From Erodium maritimum (Eukaryota > Streptophyta > Magnoliopsida > Geraniales > Geraniaceae): a stretch of 64,000 nucleotides of DNA. The DNA is taken from positions 12,972,001 to 13,036,000 of the forward strand of contig OY997588.1 in the NCBI GenBank assembly GCA_963921825.1. Reading direction: 5' to 3'. Below are positions 52,753 through 64,000 of the stretch, in pieces (within the stretch, counting starts at the first letter, position 1; every line of letters starts with the position of its first letter). A model generated the notes under the pieces. That model worked only from the letters and a program-made list of their open reading frames with translations, was not told the origin of the DNA and searched no databases. Both the position numbers and the translations under genes were made by a program.

Positions 52753-52924
52753 TGTACTCGTATGACCACGAAAAAGTGGAGTGAGAGGCCAAGTGGAGTG
52801 TACCTTCACTACACGTCTAGTGCTGACGTGTATACGTCTCTCCCTGGTCCACTCCTGATACTGTCTCGAGCTTTTCAAATTACTTTTGATTATAGGGTTA
52901 AACTAAATCTTAGTGTTAGCGAGC

Positions 52925-53050
52925 ATATTTGAGTTAGCCTGATGGTACGGTTACAACGTTCCTTGAGGTCATAAGTTCGAATCTTATTGGTACAGATCGC
53001 CTTCTCACATTTAATTTGTATTCCCGAGGTTGTATTTATCTCAACAAATG
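52925..53050 (+). repeat. tRNA-derived SINE head
   Basis: Box A-like TTAGCCTGATGGTACGG (52934-52950) and box B-like AGTTCGAATCT (52974-52984) lie at tRNA spacing. The rest does not fold as a tRNA, and T-rich sequence follows. It sits upstream of the TauE/SafE promoter in divergent orientation. Confidence 0.5.
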
Positions 53051-53059
53051 TTATAGATC

Positions 53060-54535
53060 ATATTTGAACTAGATTGCATGTAATTGGAGTTGAAACAGGT
53101 GATTAGATCCACGCTAGATTCTGCCTAATTAACACTTCCAAATGTACTTATTAAGTGTTTGTTTGTGTTGAGAGTTGAGAGGTAGTTGATGAGATGGATG
53201 TTGAAGTTTCGTGGAAGGTGAAGAGCAAAGCAATAGAGTAGCTTGAGCTTGAAGGTCTGTCTCTCTCTGATTTGGGGTTGCATTACACTACAGAAACTAG
53301 GAAGGAGTTAGGAGTGATTGGTCACTGGTGAAGCTTCCCAGTTGTTTCTGTTAATCTTGGGTTTAAACTTTCCAATTGTTTGTTAAATTATATCACAATC
53401 TCAATATCATGTACATATCTGTTGTTGTCTTTAATTCTTCAACTACACACATCAGTCAAGGATCAAAATCTAGTGTGTTTTTTCTCCTTCTCTATTAATG
53501 TTTTTGGGGTGTTTTTTCTGGAAAATAGAAGCAAGTAATTAGGTGGAAACAAACAAGCAATGAGATTTCCAGGAAATTTCTGAGAAGCAGCTGCAGCTCT
53601 AGGTTTCGGTTTCTCGGCTGTACGGATACCTGGACGATTCTCTCCCTATTTTTGTAGCAATCCATGAAGCTTCATGGATTTTGGTTTCTTCTTCAGCTTC
53701 CTTCAGTTGCTTGTCAGTCACGCTCACTTGGCCTGCAAACAAAAACATTTAACGGATATGTAGTTTGTTTGTTGCTTGCCTTGTTTGGTAAGTACAGTAC
53801 AAACTTGTCCTAAGTTTCGAATCAGTGTTCATTCCATACGCTTGTCTTTTAATTTACCACTAAATTTGAGCCCTTTTACATCTAAAAAGAAAGAGTCCTT
53901 TTAGTTCTGATATGAGTTCTACTTATTATGTTTCAAATTACCCATGAATTTATGGGTTCCAATTCAGACAAAGTTCAGCGTCAACTTTTCGTAACATATT
54001 TCTTCAAGGAGCTATACCGTTTCAGTATAAATCAAAACAAAAGTTTAGAATAAAAACTTGAATAATCAAAACAAAAGTTTAGAATAAAAACTTGAAATAA
54101 CCTTGTATCCATTGATATTTAGATCTTGATAGGTTTATATTTCAGTATGTCAAAACAAAAGTTCAGAATAAAAACTTGAAATAGTTTGTATCCATTGATA
54201 TTTTAGATCTTGATAGGTTTGTGTTAGTCTTGCTATTGTCACCATGGTTGACGCATAATAGATGCATTTGTGTACCAATGCAATATAAGAATCACAGCTG
54301 AGAAAATGACAAAACAAGCATGAATCCAATCGCAACATACAATATTTGGTCACAACAGAAGCAGTAAATACGAAAACAATATCCTGTCTGAAAACACACA
54401 AACTTACCTACAGTCTACAGACCAATGTCTAGAAAATCTCTCATCAAATGAAAACAAAGCAGAACAAAGTCTAAAGTTTACAGTTCGGTACACTGTAACT
54501 TACCCAGCACAATACGCAGACATTGCAGAGCTTCA
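53060..54535. other. Intergenic region between U1-70K and the TauE/SafE gene
   Basis: AT-rich. The string AATAAAAACTTGAA recurs three times at about 54050-54180, a short tandem duplication. It should contain the 3' UTR of the U1-70K gene. No other gene seen. Confidence 0.45.
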
Positions 54536-54539
54536 ATAC

Positions 54540-57500
54540 TTAGTGCTCATGCTCCCGAGAAACTGACCTATCTGAACGCCGGTACTCCCCTACATCTCGG
54601 CTCCTCTCCCTCTCCCCTACATCTCGGCTCCTCTCCCTCTCCCGGGTCTCTGAAGTCCCACGATCATAATGGTAAGTGTCCTCCATACGATCATATCGGT
54701 CATGATCATCATGGTCAGGATATTGCCCATACCGGTCAATGTCACCCTGGACATCTAATTGATCATACTGTCCCCTACCTCGATGATGCTCATATTCCTT
54801 GTACTGTTCAGTGTTACGGGCTTCACGATCAGGTTGTTCATACCAGCCATGATCATCCTCTGGATCAGCTTGATCATAGTTTCGGTCCCTTTCCCCATGT
54901 CGGTCCCGCTCATGTTTTGATTCAACACGATCATGTGAACGCCCACGGTCTGCATCCTCAACTTCATAATCTTTGTCCCTGTCCCTTTCTCGTGGACGGT
55001 CACGATCTCTCTCCCGACCACGGTCTCGGCCCCGATCCCTATCACGATCTCGTGTTCGGTCGCGGTCACGGCCTCTATCTCTCTCCTTCTCCCTATCCCT
55101 GGTTCTGTCACGGTCTCTATGGTGCCTATCCTCTTTATGATCACGGTCTCTTGGCCTTTCATGGGAGCGCTCACGGGATTTTTCGCGTTCCCTCTCTCTA
55201 TCCCTGCCACCACCCCTTTCACGGGACTTTTCTCTCTCCCTGAAACATTGTCAAATTCAACCACATGGTCAGTTGCTTCAGTATTGATCTTTAAAGCAAA
55301 TTCAATTCATAGACATGATTAATAAGGGCCCATGGCATAGAGCGCAATATTTTTTTAGTTAATAGGAAGATGGAAACAGGTAAGGTTGAAACTGATAAGA
55401 TAATTCTTACAGGTCATGACGATCATCTCGTACCCTGGGCTCTTCAGAGCGAGCTGGAGCTGACTGTTGTTGCTCTCTGAGAAATAAAACACACGGGATA
55501 TTATATTATGTATACATTCCAGCTAAACCACACACTCATTATATTGTATACGTCAAGAAAAAATATCACAAAATATGCATCAACAAAAACCCGAATAAAA
55601 TGCGTAACATTCCAGCTAAACCACAAACCCACTATATGGTATACATCAAAAAAAATATCACTAAAATATGAATCAACAAAAAACCGAATAAAATGCGTAA
55701 CAATGGACCAAACTGGAGGTGGAGATGCCCAGCATCAAACTAGCTATTTCACATAAAAGACTAGTAGAGTATACAGTTGCAAACATGTGAGTCAATTAGA
55801 ATTCTTCAAAGTTTACACTGGAAGTCAAATGAGATTAAGCTACAAAAGTTTGCTGCAACATCATCTATCTATATTAGCCATATTGCAAAAACGTGTGAAG
55901 AATTACAGCACTCACAGAGAGCGCTAGGATAGAGATCATTCAACTAAGAGTTTTGAGTCAGCTTTAAAAGCTGCTTGCAGCTCCATACTTGGCAAGCAAT
56001 CCCCATTGACAGGAAAAAAATGCAATGCCAAAGATATCGTGAAAATGAAGGCAAAATCAAGAAATAGTATACAGGCAAAATAAGACTCCCTCAGTCTCTA
56101 GACTGACTGAAATAATTCCCAAGATATGTTGCATAGTCAAATGTGAATATGAAAAGAAACAATAATAAAAGTAAGTCATGCATGAGAAACAAGATGCAAC
56201 TTCTGCTTGCTGTCCAACCCTCTTATTGTTGAAATTTCTCATTCAAATCAGAGAAATCCTGAGAAATATTTCAAACCAAAAAGTATATTCACTAGATTAA
56301 AACTGTGTTTACCTTCCCGAATGCTTCTGGTTAACATCTTCACCTCCAACCCTGGTAGTTCCAAGTCCACCACCTAGTCTGCGAGGTCGCCAGTTGGGAA
56401 CTGTTCTCCCACGTTCAACATCAACTAGTACCCTTCTACCATCAAGCTTCCTCCCATCAGCTTGTTTATAAGCAGCTGCACAGTGTATTCTAGTTCAGGT
56501 ACTGATAGAAAAGTATATGAACTTCTGATTTAAAACTAAAAAGAAAAAGCAGAATATATGAACTGAAACTTGAGATGAGTGCAAAATCCATTAGAGCATC
56601 TAACATTTCATATCCCGAGTATGCATGTACTCAATGAAAGCATAGCCTCTGGGTTTGTTTGTTGATTTATCATTAACCAGCCGAACCTGAGAAGTTCAAA
56701 GTAAAGAAAAATAAGTCACAGAAGAAAACATAAATGTCATGGGATTGGTTAGAAACTTTGAATAGATTTTCATTAATTCCTATAACTAAATGACAATTCT
56801 AAATGGCACGGCAGACAGGCACTATGCCTCACTAGCCGTGCTCACCTTTAAATCAAAGAGCTGCGTCCCAAGATGCATCATCACCAGTGCTAGAGTTGCA
56901 GACAAACCGATATATCGTTGCAAATTTACCATTTGTTGAACAAACTAACCTCCCCTTACCAGGGAACAATTATTTTCAAAATAATAGTCCAAGTATAACT
57001 TAGACATAAATAATAAATGAGATACCAGGATCTTCTCAACCGCCCATACATATTTGATAGCCTTTATAGCCAAAAGAAAAAATTTAGTAGCGGGAAATGA
57101 CCACAAATCCAACAATAGAAGAGAGAGAAATACTAATCCTGAAATTTTTACCCAGGCTCCACCTTTTGTTGCTTGAAACTATTGGCCAAAGGCACAATGC
57201 AATACTTACCCTGCTCAACTTAAAATTTCAGCTCAATTGTGCAGAAGAAGCACCTTGGAATAGAAATGGTAGGGTGTTGGAAACCATATTTTTATTCGCA
57301 GAACCAAACAATAACCCTCCATACCAGGGTCTAGACATGAGTCATCTTAATAATGCTTAAAAGCATGCCTAAAATCAGAACAGTGCCCCCATGTTCAAAG
57401 AAGATTTCTTATTGGTCTGCATTAATTTAAGTTGATAGGATAAATAGAAGAACCTGGTAAGGAATTACTGGCAATTACAAGGTACTACCTGCTCTATTAC

Positions 57501-59605
57501 AAACAACTTGATATTCACACTTCAATGTTAAAGGGGTATGGAAATCCCAGACAGTCTCCAATGAAAAAAATTATAAAAGCATATGAATATTACAAGCCCT
57601 ACTAATTGCAGTTCCATTACTATCAAAACAGAATTTTTCCCCAAATAAATGCACTACAAAATTGATTTTTCTTCTGAGCGTGGATTTTCCTAAATACTAA
57701 CCAAGGGAACAGATTTCTACTACCAATATAACGTGGGTTCCTATACATGACGGGAGCATAAACAGACAACTAGTTATGGAAGAAGCATCACACCCGAAAA
57801 TAACGATTTTATTTTAAAAACACAAATACGACAGTATGCATTTTAAAATCTCATTTATTGTTTTTTTTTTAAAGAGAGAAAACAAAGCAACTGCAACATA
57901 TGGTCATCTTACCGATCCCGGTTGGGGATGCTTGAAAATACCTACCCGTTTAATTGGCCCATAGGACTCAAACTCCCTTTTAATCTTACTCTCAGTTGTC
58001 TCATAGCTCTGCAACCAAACAATAGAAATAATGCATATCAGAAATTGGAGAGAAGCATGAATACATATGAGGAAATTATACATTAAACTCATACCAGCCG
58101 TGCTACAAACAGTGTTTTGTATGGATCTCCTGATATGTTTGGGTCTGTACCTGGATCATCTGCAACAGAAGACAACCATAGAAACATAAATACCAAAATC
58201 ATAAAACTCTAATATACCAAAATTACTATTGTTAAATACGAAAAATATAAAAGGTGGCATCACATTTCAGAAGCTCCTCAGCTGCCTTCTCTGCACCCTT
58301 CTCAAGTCGTAACTTGTGGATTCGAGCTTTTCTTTCTGCCTGAATCCATAAACACATAAAGAAATGTCAAGTCAACACCAAATTAATGGATCATCTCTGA
58401 CGTTCAACAAGGCTTACATGCAAAGCCAAACTGCTAATGGGCAAAGATGAACTAAAGCAAAACAAACCCCACAGTAGTGAAAAGTAAATGTTATTTAAAC
58501 AAATACGTTCCATGCTAGTTTGCTTGAAAATGGACCATTTAGTAGCTTGGAGTGAGAGTTTATTTAACATCTAAGTACTTGAATCAAAATCTAAAGACGA
58601 GAATATAACATAAACATTTTTACAATAATAGCCATAACAATAACTTCAAGCACAGATAAACATAGCAGGTAACATATACATACACCAAAAAAATCGATAA
58701 GAAAATTAGTAAATGAAGGGATATCATCTTACAGGAGTTTCACCCTTCTGGACAGGAGGAGCATACTCTGGATCTCCGGGTTCAGCAAAATGACTCACAA
58801 ATTGTGCCACTCCTGAGGAAAGGAAATACAATAAAACCGAGCTGAGTATATGGGTATCAAAGCATGAAATATGGGACAAAATAAGAAAAATATATATAAA
58901 ACCTGCATATGGTGGGCATTTTCTTTTCTCAGGAGGTGGTTTGAATTCCAATGGAGGTCGAGGCTCGAATAGTTTTAAAAGATTGGTAGTCAGCCCAGTA
59001 GGATGGCTTTGCCCAATCTGCACAGACAACATATGTAGCAAAATGTGAGTATAAAACAACAACTAGCAACCTATAAAAAGAACAAATCTAAATTTTACAG
59101 AAAACATCCATTGTTTTACGGATTCAATAACAATACATAGTTCCTGCTTCATTAGCAAGGAAATAGTAAAAGGCTAAAGCCAATAGAAACTCTTCCAGAA
59201 TGCTAAATATAGCTCAATTCACCTCAAACACCTTTAATTCCTCCTATTAAAATTCAAATTTCAAATCCCTCCATGACATGAAAATAAACATAAAAAGCAA
59301 TGTCTTGAGGGAAGCATTGCAAAATTTCATCAAAAGCTACCATAAAATTAATTGCACCGCACAACCACGGATCAACTAAACAATACACAAAGTAATTAAA
59401 CTGCGATTAGACACTAATTAATCAAAAATCCCAAACAGTAGAACCACAAAACCCTAGAATCCAGTAAACGAAAAACAAAACGGGAAAACTGTGAAAGAGA
59501 ACGAACCAGTTTGAGCTGGAGAACATTCTGTCGATTTTGCACTTTAGGGCGACCCTGGACGGCGGCGTTTTGGCCGCGCATGAAGGCGTCGTTCGCATCT
59601 CCCAT
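54540..59605 (-). CDS. U1-70K: U1 small nuclear ribonucleoprotein 70 kDa (502 aa, 10 exons)
   Basis: Exons (minus): 59605-59507, 59017-58903, 58812-58733, 58339-58264, 58159-58095, 58008-57946, 56686-56605, 56475-56313, 55476-55411, 55239-54540; all phases join. I chose the ATG of [12 protein letters not shown], conserved in the family, over one 48 bases upstream. Residues about 1-125 are the U1-70K N-terminal domain ([36 protein letters not shown]). An RRM follows with RNP2 LFVARL and RNP1 RGYAFIEY (179-186). From about 270 the protein is rich in RE, RD and RS dipeptides. The protein binds U1 snRNA stem-loop I and links U1 snRNP to SR proteins at 5' splice sites. Intron 6 (57945-56687, 1259 bases) is the longest and splits the RRM. 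The gene looks intact. Confidence 0.96.
54585..54638 (-). repeat. 27-bp tandem duplication in the U1-70K tail
   Basis: Two identical 27-bp units (54585-54611 and 54612-54638) encode the nine residues GERERSRDV twice near the C-terminus, in frame. Confidence 0.85.
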
Positions 59606-59788
59606 TGTTGAAGACAAGGGCACTGAACTAGGGTTTTCTGAGAAACCAATCAATAACTCTACGGTTCGTGATTGAGATCAGAATACGACCTTCATCGATG
59701 CGTAATCTGGATCCGATTACTTGAGTGACAACAACTGGGTCGGCTACCAAAGCGGCCGCTGGAAAAGCTTGTACTTTTTTCAATAGGG

Positions 59789-59796
59789 TATTTATA
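59789..59796 (-). promoter_or_regulatory. TATA box candidate of U1-70K
   Basis: The minus strand reads TATAAATA about 185 bases upstream of the ATG. Confidence 0.5.
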
Positions 59797-59926
59797 GAAG
59801 ACGACGAGCAGTAAGCAATACCGAAACAGTGGAAAGCCTAACTAAACTAGGAAACCATGGCCAGAACGACGTCGTTTTTTTCTTGATATACACTATTATA
59901 TTATCCATACATCACTTGTTTAGCTT

Positions 59927-61965
59927 CTCCGATCGGCCCGTGTGCCTCCTCCTCGCCCATCTTCTGATGTGATGTCTCCCTTTAATATAAGACGCAAACA
60001 GATATCGAAGCAACGTTCATCTGGTTTATCTTCTCCGATCTCCCTCTCCTCATTGTTTGTTAATCCTTTTCCCCCATAATCCACGACAACTGTGACCTTT
60101 GCGTCGGGGTTCTCTGCTCCGACAAATAAGTCACGACGAGGTCGTCCGCTTAAGGTCTCAAGTGTTTCTTCCTCTTCAAGCAACGCTAGGGTTGGAAATC
60201 CTCCGCCAACCACTATTCTTGCTGAGGCCTCGAAGGGTCTGGCGTCATCCACGATGGTCCCAAGTCCTGCTCCGACCGGTGTCTCGCTGTCTCTTCCTGA
60301 TCCATCCGGTGTCATGTTGCCCCTACCTGGCACTACCGATGTATCCCCCCCCCCCCCACGGTATCGAGATCCTCTACGTGGGAAAGCACATATGGTCGAG
60401 CCGGGGAGAGAAGAACTGAAGGCTCTACGAGGGACGTTTAATACTTAATACGGAGAGCATCTCAATAATTATGGCCCTGCTCACTCTGCCTCCGGGGTGG
60501 TCCATCGTCGTAGGACCTTTGAATCGAAGGAGGTTGGTTCTACATCAAGGGTGCCGACCATGCAGGATCCTCTAGAATCTACCATAGCTATCCTTCGAGA
60601 CGAGCTCTCGTCATGCTCGTTGGAGGAGGAGGAAGAGGTAGAGGTACTGGTGTCGTACTCCCCGGTGAGCCCCTCATTTATGGCTTGCCAGCAGTTTGCC
60701 ATGATAGGCAAACGGTGGGCCTCGAAACATTCTCGGAAGAAAGTCTTGCTCCGGATCATCACCAAAGCTTGAGGAAAGTTAGTTGAGGGCTTGGTGATCA
60801 AGGACATTGGTCATGGCGTCTTCGGGTTCTACTTCAAATTGGAGGAGGCCCGGGCTTGGCTCCGAGGGAACAAGTCTTTGTGCTTTGATGGGCGGCCGCT
60901 TCTGCTAGAGGACTTGAGCCTGATGGCTAGGGAGCCCCTGGCCCTGGACCGACTTCAACTCTGGGTTCATGCTCACGATCTTCCTCCATTGGTACGAACC
61001 TGAGCAACGAGTGAGACGATCGACTCTGCTTTGAGGCTGTGTGTCGATGTTCCATACGACCAATGGGGCCTCTTTTAGGAGGGGGGACGGTGAAGTTCCA
61101 TTTTTGGCACCTGGTGGAGCGTCCCCTACGTCGTCAAGTGTTGCTCCGCTTTCGGGAATTTCCCGATCCGGTTAGTGTCTCACTCACTTATACAAATCTA
61201 CCCTCTTTCTATTTTAATTGTGGATTGATCGGATACGGAATCTCAGTGTGTGACCGAGAGGTGGTTGGTACCCCACGGTTCGTCTCGTCTATGCTGGAGT
61301 TTCAACAAGAGTGGGATGCCAGACCATATGCGACATATTGTGATCAATATCCTTAAGTATTGCACCTAATGGCACCTTGCCTCGAGGAAGGGGTCCAATT
61401 GTATCCCTAAGTACTGTATCTAATCGTACAATTCCTCAGGGTACCAGCCAGACCTAGAGGGTGGACCCGGGTTGGAAGAACTTGGTGGTCGGCCAGCTCT
61501 CTAGTAGTCAGGGAACCGAACACCCAGACTTGCTTAGGCACATAGATAAAACTAGCACTGAAGTAGGAGCTCAAGTAAGAGCTGAGGGAGTGAAGAGGGG
61601 GTCGGTTGGCGAACCCAGAAATGGTCAAGCCAGGGCTGAGAAGCAGGCCCGTCAAGAGGAATGAAAGGGATCCAGTGCTCTAAGGACTGACCTTGGGAGA
61701 GGTCCTTGGTAAGAGTTATGCCTCCCTTTAAAACTGATGAAAGCAGGTTCAGTCACACTCTACAAAATATGCAGCGATTAGGCAATACATTGAGCAGTCA
61801 TAATCAGTTTCGCCAAAGTTTAGTTGGAGTTGGTCTATATGGATTTTTCAATACCGTTTGTAACGGTTAAGTGTTCTCGGTGTTATTTGTACAGAGACCT
61901 TCTGGGGCTCTACACAGTGTAATTACTCTTTTGGTATTATCTTTTTGTAAAAAAAAACAAGTTTG
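59927..61965 (+). pseudogene. ORF1-family element, copy E, with tail type II
   Basis: This is the most complete copy. The N-terminus is Ser/Pro-rich with the AT-hook-like SRRGRPLK (about 60130). The DUF4283-like part is at 60780-61000 (LVIKDIGHGVFGFYFKLEEA, LCFDGRPLLLEDLSLM, LQLWVHAHDLPPL). Then come YDQWGLF, VKFHFWHLVERPLRR, FREFPDPVSVSLTYTNLPSF and a knuckle FYFNCGLIGYGISVC that has lost Cys1 and His. The TPRFVSSMLEF block follows and the frame stops at 61356. A linker runs to 61664, then the type II tail from about 61716 to an A-run at 61950-61958. Three or more stops or frameshifts make it inactive. Linker and tail are adjacent, with no reverse transcriptase. It lies about 130 bases upstream of the U1-70K TATA candidate. 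Confidence 0.7.
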
Positions 61966-62195
61966 TCGAGATCCAAAATCCAATGAAAGGTTTCCCAAAA
62001 TACAACAAAAACGAGAAAAAAAAACTATGATTGTATATGAGAAGTTTCAATGAAAAAGAATAAGCAATTTCGCAAGAATTGATTAAGAGGGATTTTTTTT
62101 TGGTTTCCCCTTAAGAGTTCATCATAAGGAATAAAGAAAACGGGATAATCAACCTGAGTAAATGTATAAAATATTTGAACCCGCAGCTCTCCTGA
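61966..62195. other. Short spacer between copies E and F
   Basis: A/T-rich with a T-run at about 62094. No feature. Confidence 0.4.
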
Positions 62196-62199
62196 AACC

Positions 62200-64000
62200 C
62201 TAGGTTTTGAGTTTTGCGATTACTCTCTCCCACGACAGCATCAATGTCGACTTCGGCGGCGGATCTGTCAGAAGGAGAGGATGGCTTCGACGTAGAGCTT
62301 ACGCGTGAGCCGAGTAGCCCAGAATCAGGGCGGAGATCAGTGGCGGAGGAGGCGAGGGATGGAGGCTCACCGGTGGGAGTTTTCTCGCTGGGGGAGGAGT
62401 CCCTTTAGGAACCAAGCTCATTGACACCACGAGCGAGGGTGGCGGAGGCGACAATGGCAGTTTAACGTTCTCCTCGCAAAGGAAGGAGGAGGGAGAACGG
62501 GGCGATAGCGGCGCAGGGCGGCGGTCCCAGGCTATGGCGCGAGGAATTCTACGTCGTACACCAGCGTTAGGTTTGAGACCGAGAACGAGACATAAAACAA
62601 CTCCGACGACACCAGCAGCGAGGGCAGGTTCTCCGGCGTTCCGATGGAGCACGAAGATTGAGGTGCATCTGGACGGTGGCGCGGAGGAGGAGAAGCTACC
62701 GGAGAGCGGAGGAGCAGAGAAGTCGGTGGCCATCTTGTCGGACACGATGACAGGTTAGGGTTTTGATGGAACCGCGCGGGGAAGTGGGCTTGGGATTGGG
62801 CCGTGGGCAGATGGAAGATGCGCGAAGGGCATGAGGGACGAGGCTGGATTGGAGCCCAAAGGCGGGTAAGGGCCCGAGGAAGGAAGTTGGGCCGAGGGAG
62901 TTTGGGCCAAAGGCAGGCGGGTCGGGTTTTATCAAGGGTCTGGGTCCAAGGAGGGTCAACGTGGGCCTGGGCTCCGGTATGGTTTCCGACCCGAATGGGT
63001 ATCCTAGGCGAGTCGGGTGAGACTCTGAGTTGGGTCAACAAGCTTATCCACCGTCTCGTCAGCCAATCTCGGGACAGTTTCAGGGAAGGCCTATGAGGGA
63101 TCCAGGGTCGAGAATGGGATCAATGTGGATCAAGGAAGTGTTAGTTACCCCGGTGGAGGTCACTGGGTGTGGCCCAGACCGCTTGAAGATGGCCTTGTGG
63201 CGTTTTTCTTTTGGACGTCTCGGGAAAGAGCGAGAGTGCTGATGGGGGAGCCTTGGGCTTTTTTGGGACTCGTTGGTGCTCTTTACGGATCTGAGGGCTC
63301 ATATGAGACCGGTAGATCTGGTTTTTCCCAGTTTGCAGTGTGGGCTCGGGTGTCCAATCTACCGATAGGTGCATGGAACAAGGAGGTGGGCTTTCGTTTG
63401 GGAAATGCGCTGGGAGTTTGCTAGGCAGTGGATGTGGACGCAGAAGGTCTCGGTTGGGTAGATTTCATGCATATCAGGATTCGGGTGGACATCTACGTCC
63501 CGCTTCAGAGCCAACTATGGTTCCATCTTACGGAATCTCAGGTACATACTCTGCTCCATGTGTCATACGAACACCTTTCAGATCACTGCTTTGGATGTAG
63601 TTGTGCGCATCATCTATTCCCGGTTTGCCCGGTGATTGGAGGGACACGGGGACCATATTTGAGATCTCCAACAGATCCGAGATCGGCCCTGGAAAAGGCT
63701 AAACATATGAAAGCCATTTTGGGGACGAACCGGGCATATGTGGCGGGGTCATCGGGGGTGGCGACACGGGACTTTGCGTCAGTGGCCCATCGACTAGATG
63801 TCAGCCGCCACAAAGGGGGGAGACTGGATTAGAGACTACCTGGAGGCGGACCCTGAGGCCTGGATTCTTAGGAACCCTAGCACAACGGCTTTTGGGAAGA
63901 AGAGGCTGGAAATGGAGAGGGCGGAGGAATCGGACGGCTCCACTGTATCAGATGGAGCATCACATGCAGCGGTGGGGGGCTACAAGCACCCTCGTCTCAA
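62200..64000 (+). pseudogene. ORF1-family element, copy F, runs off the window edge
   Basis: After a GC-rich acidic stretch (62243-62408, AADLSEGEDGFDVELTREPS) and a Gly/Arg-rich part, the DUF4283-like domain is clear at 63125-63424 (PLEDGLVAFFFWTSRERARV, LMGEPWAFLG, FAVWARVSNLPIGAWNKEVG). A frame change near 63424 leads to VDIYVPLQSQLWFHL and a complete knuckle CFGCSCAHHLFPVC (C-x2-C-x4-H-x4-C) at about 63590-63635. The rest is Gly/Arg/Ser-rich and still readable at the right edge, so the 3' tail is outside the window. It is less broken than A-E, with one to three lesions, and may be younger or from an autonomous relative. Confidence 0.65.

Noticed and set aside
53284-53300. CACTACAGAAACTAGG as a CACTA terminus
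   Set aside because: No matching inverted end, subterminal repeats or target duplication nearby. Chance match likely.
54917-55243. Plus-strand 108-aa ORF rich in His, Gly and Pro
   Set aside because: Antisense shadow of the repetitive RE/RD codons of U1-70K.
54755-55264. A 169-codon minus-strand ORF rich in Gly/Ile/Thr/Glu
   Set aside because: It is the wrong frame of U1-70K exon 10. The correct frame gives the RE/RD-rich tail and joins exon 9 in phase.

Overview
The window reads as nuclear DNA of a flowering plant, most likely a core eudicot; I cannot fix the species. Three large genes are split by many short AT-rich introns with GT..AG borders. They are separated by thick layers of plant-type mobile DNA: a Ty1/copia element, a probable solo LTR, a CACTA end, MITEs, tRNA-derived repeats and LINE-type ORF1 remnants. 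No rRNA gene, intact tRNA gene, organelle insert, CRISPR array or bacterial-style operon was seen.

Layout. 0.3-10 kb: decayed ORF1 copies of LINE-type retroelements (DUF4283-like domain plus zinc knuckle) and detached 3' tails of the same family. 10.6-13.5 kb: a 2.9 kb GC-rich probable solo LTR with a 5-bp target duplication and internal tandem repeats. 14.7-22.2 kb: a nest in which a young but gutted copia element (15127-21197, 428-bp LTRs, AGATA duplication) sits inside an older TRIM-like repeat, followed by a CACTA 3' end with 41-bp repeats. 22.6-34.6 kb: more ORF1 copies, MITEs and a G-box cluster. 35.1-40.7 kb: two small minus-strand genes I cannot name. 41.5-46.8 kb: a complete DDM1-type SNF2 remodeler (15 exons, 758 aa). 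50.1-52.6 kb: a complete TauE/SafE family transporter (12 exons, 473 aa). 54.5-59.6 kb: a complete U1 snRNP 70K gene (10 exons, 502 aa). 59.9-64 kb: two more ORF1 copies, the last running off the edge.

The three large genes all lie on the minus strand but belong to different processes: transposon silencing, anion transport and splicing. Nothing suggests a functional cluster. All three coding sequences join in phase from exon to exon, so they look functional. The best candidate for something undescribed is the repeat family built of a retroelement ORF1 (DUF4283-like plus CCHC knuckle) joined directly to a short 3' tail, with no reverse transcriptase. At least two unrelated tails follow the same ORF1. 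This resembles the 'half-LINE' HAL1 elements of mammals.
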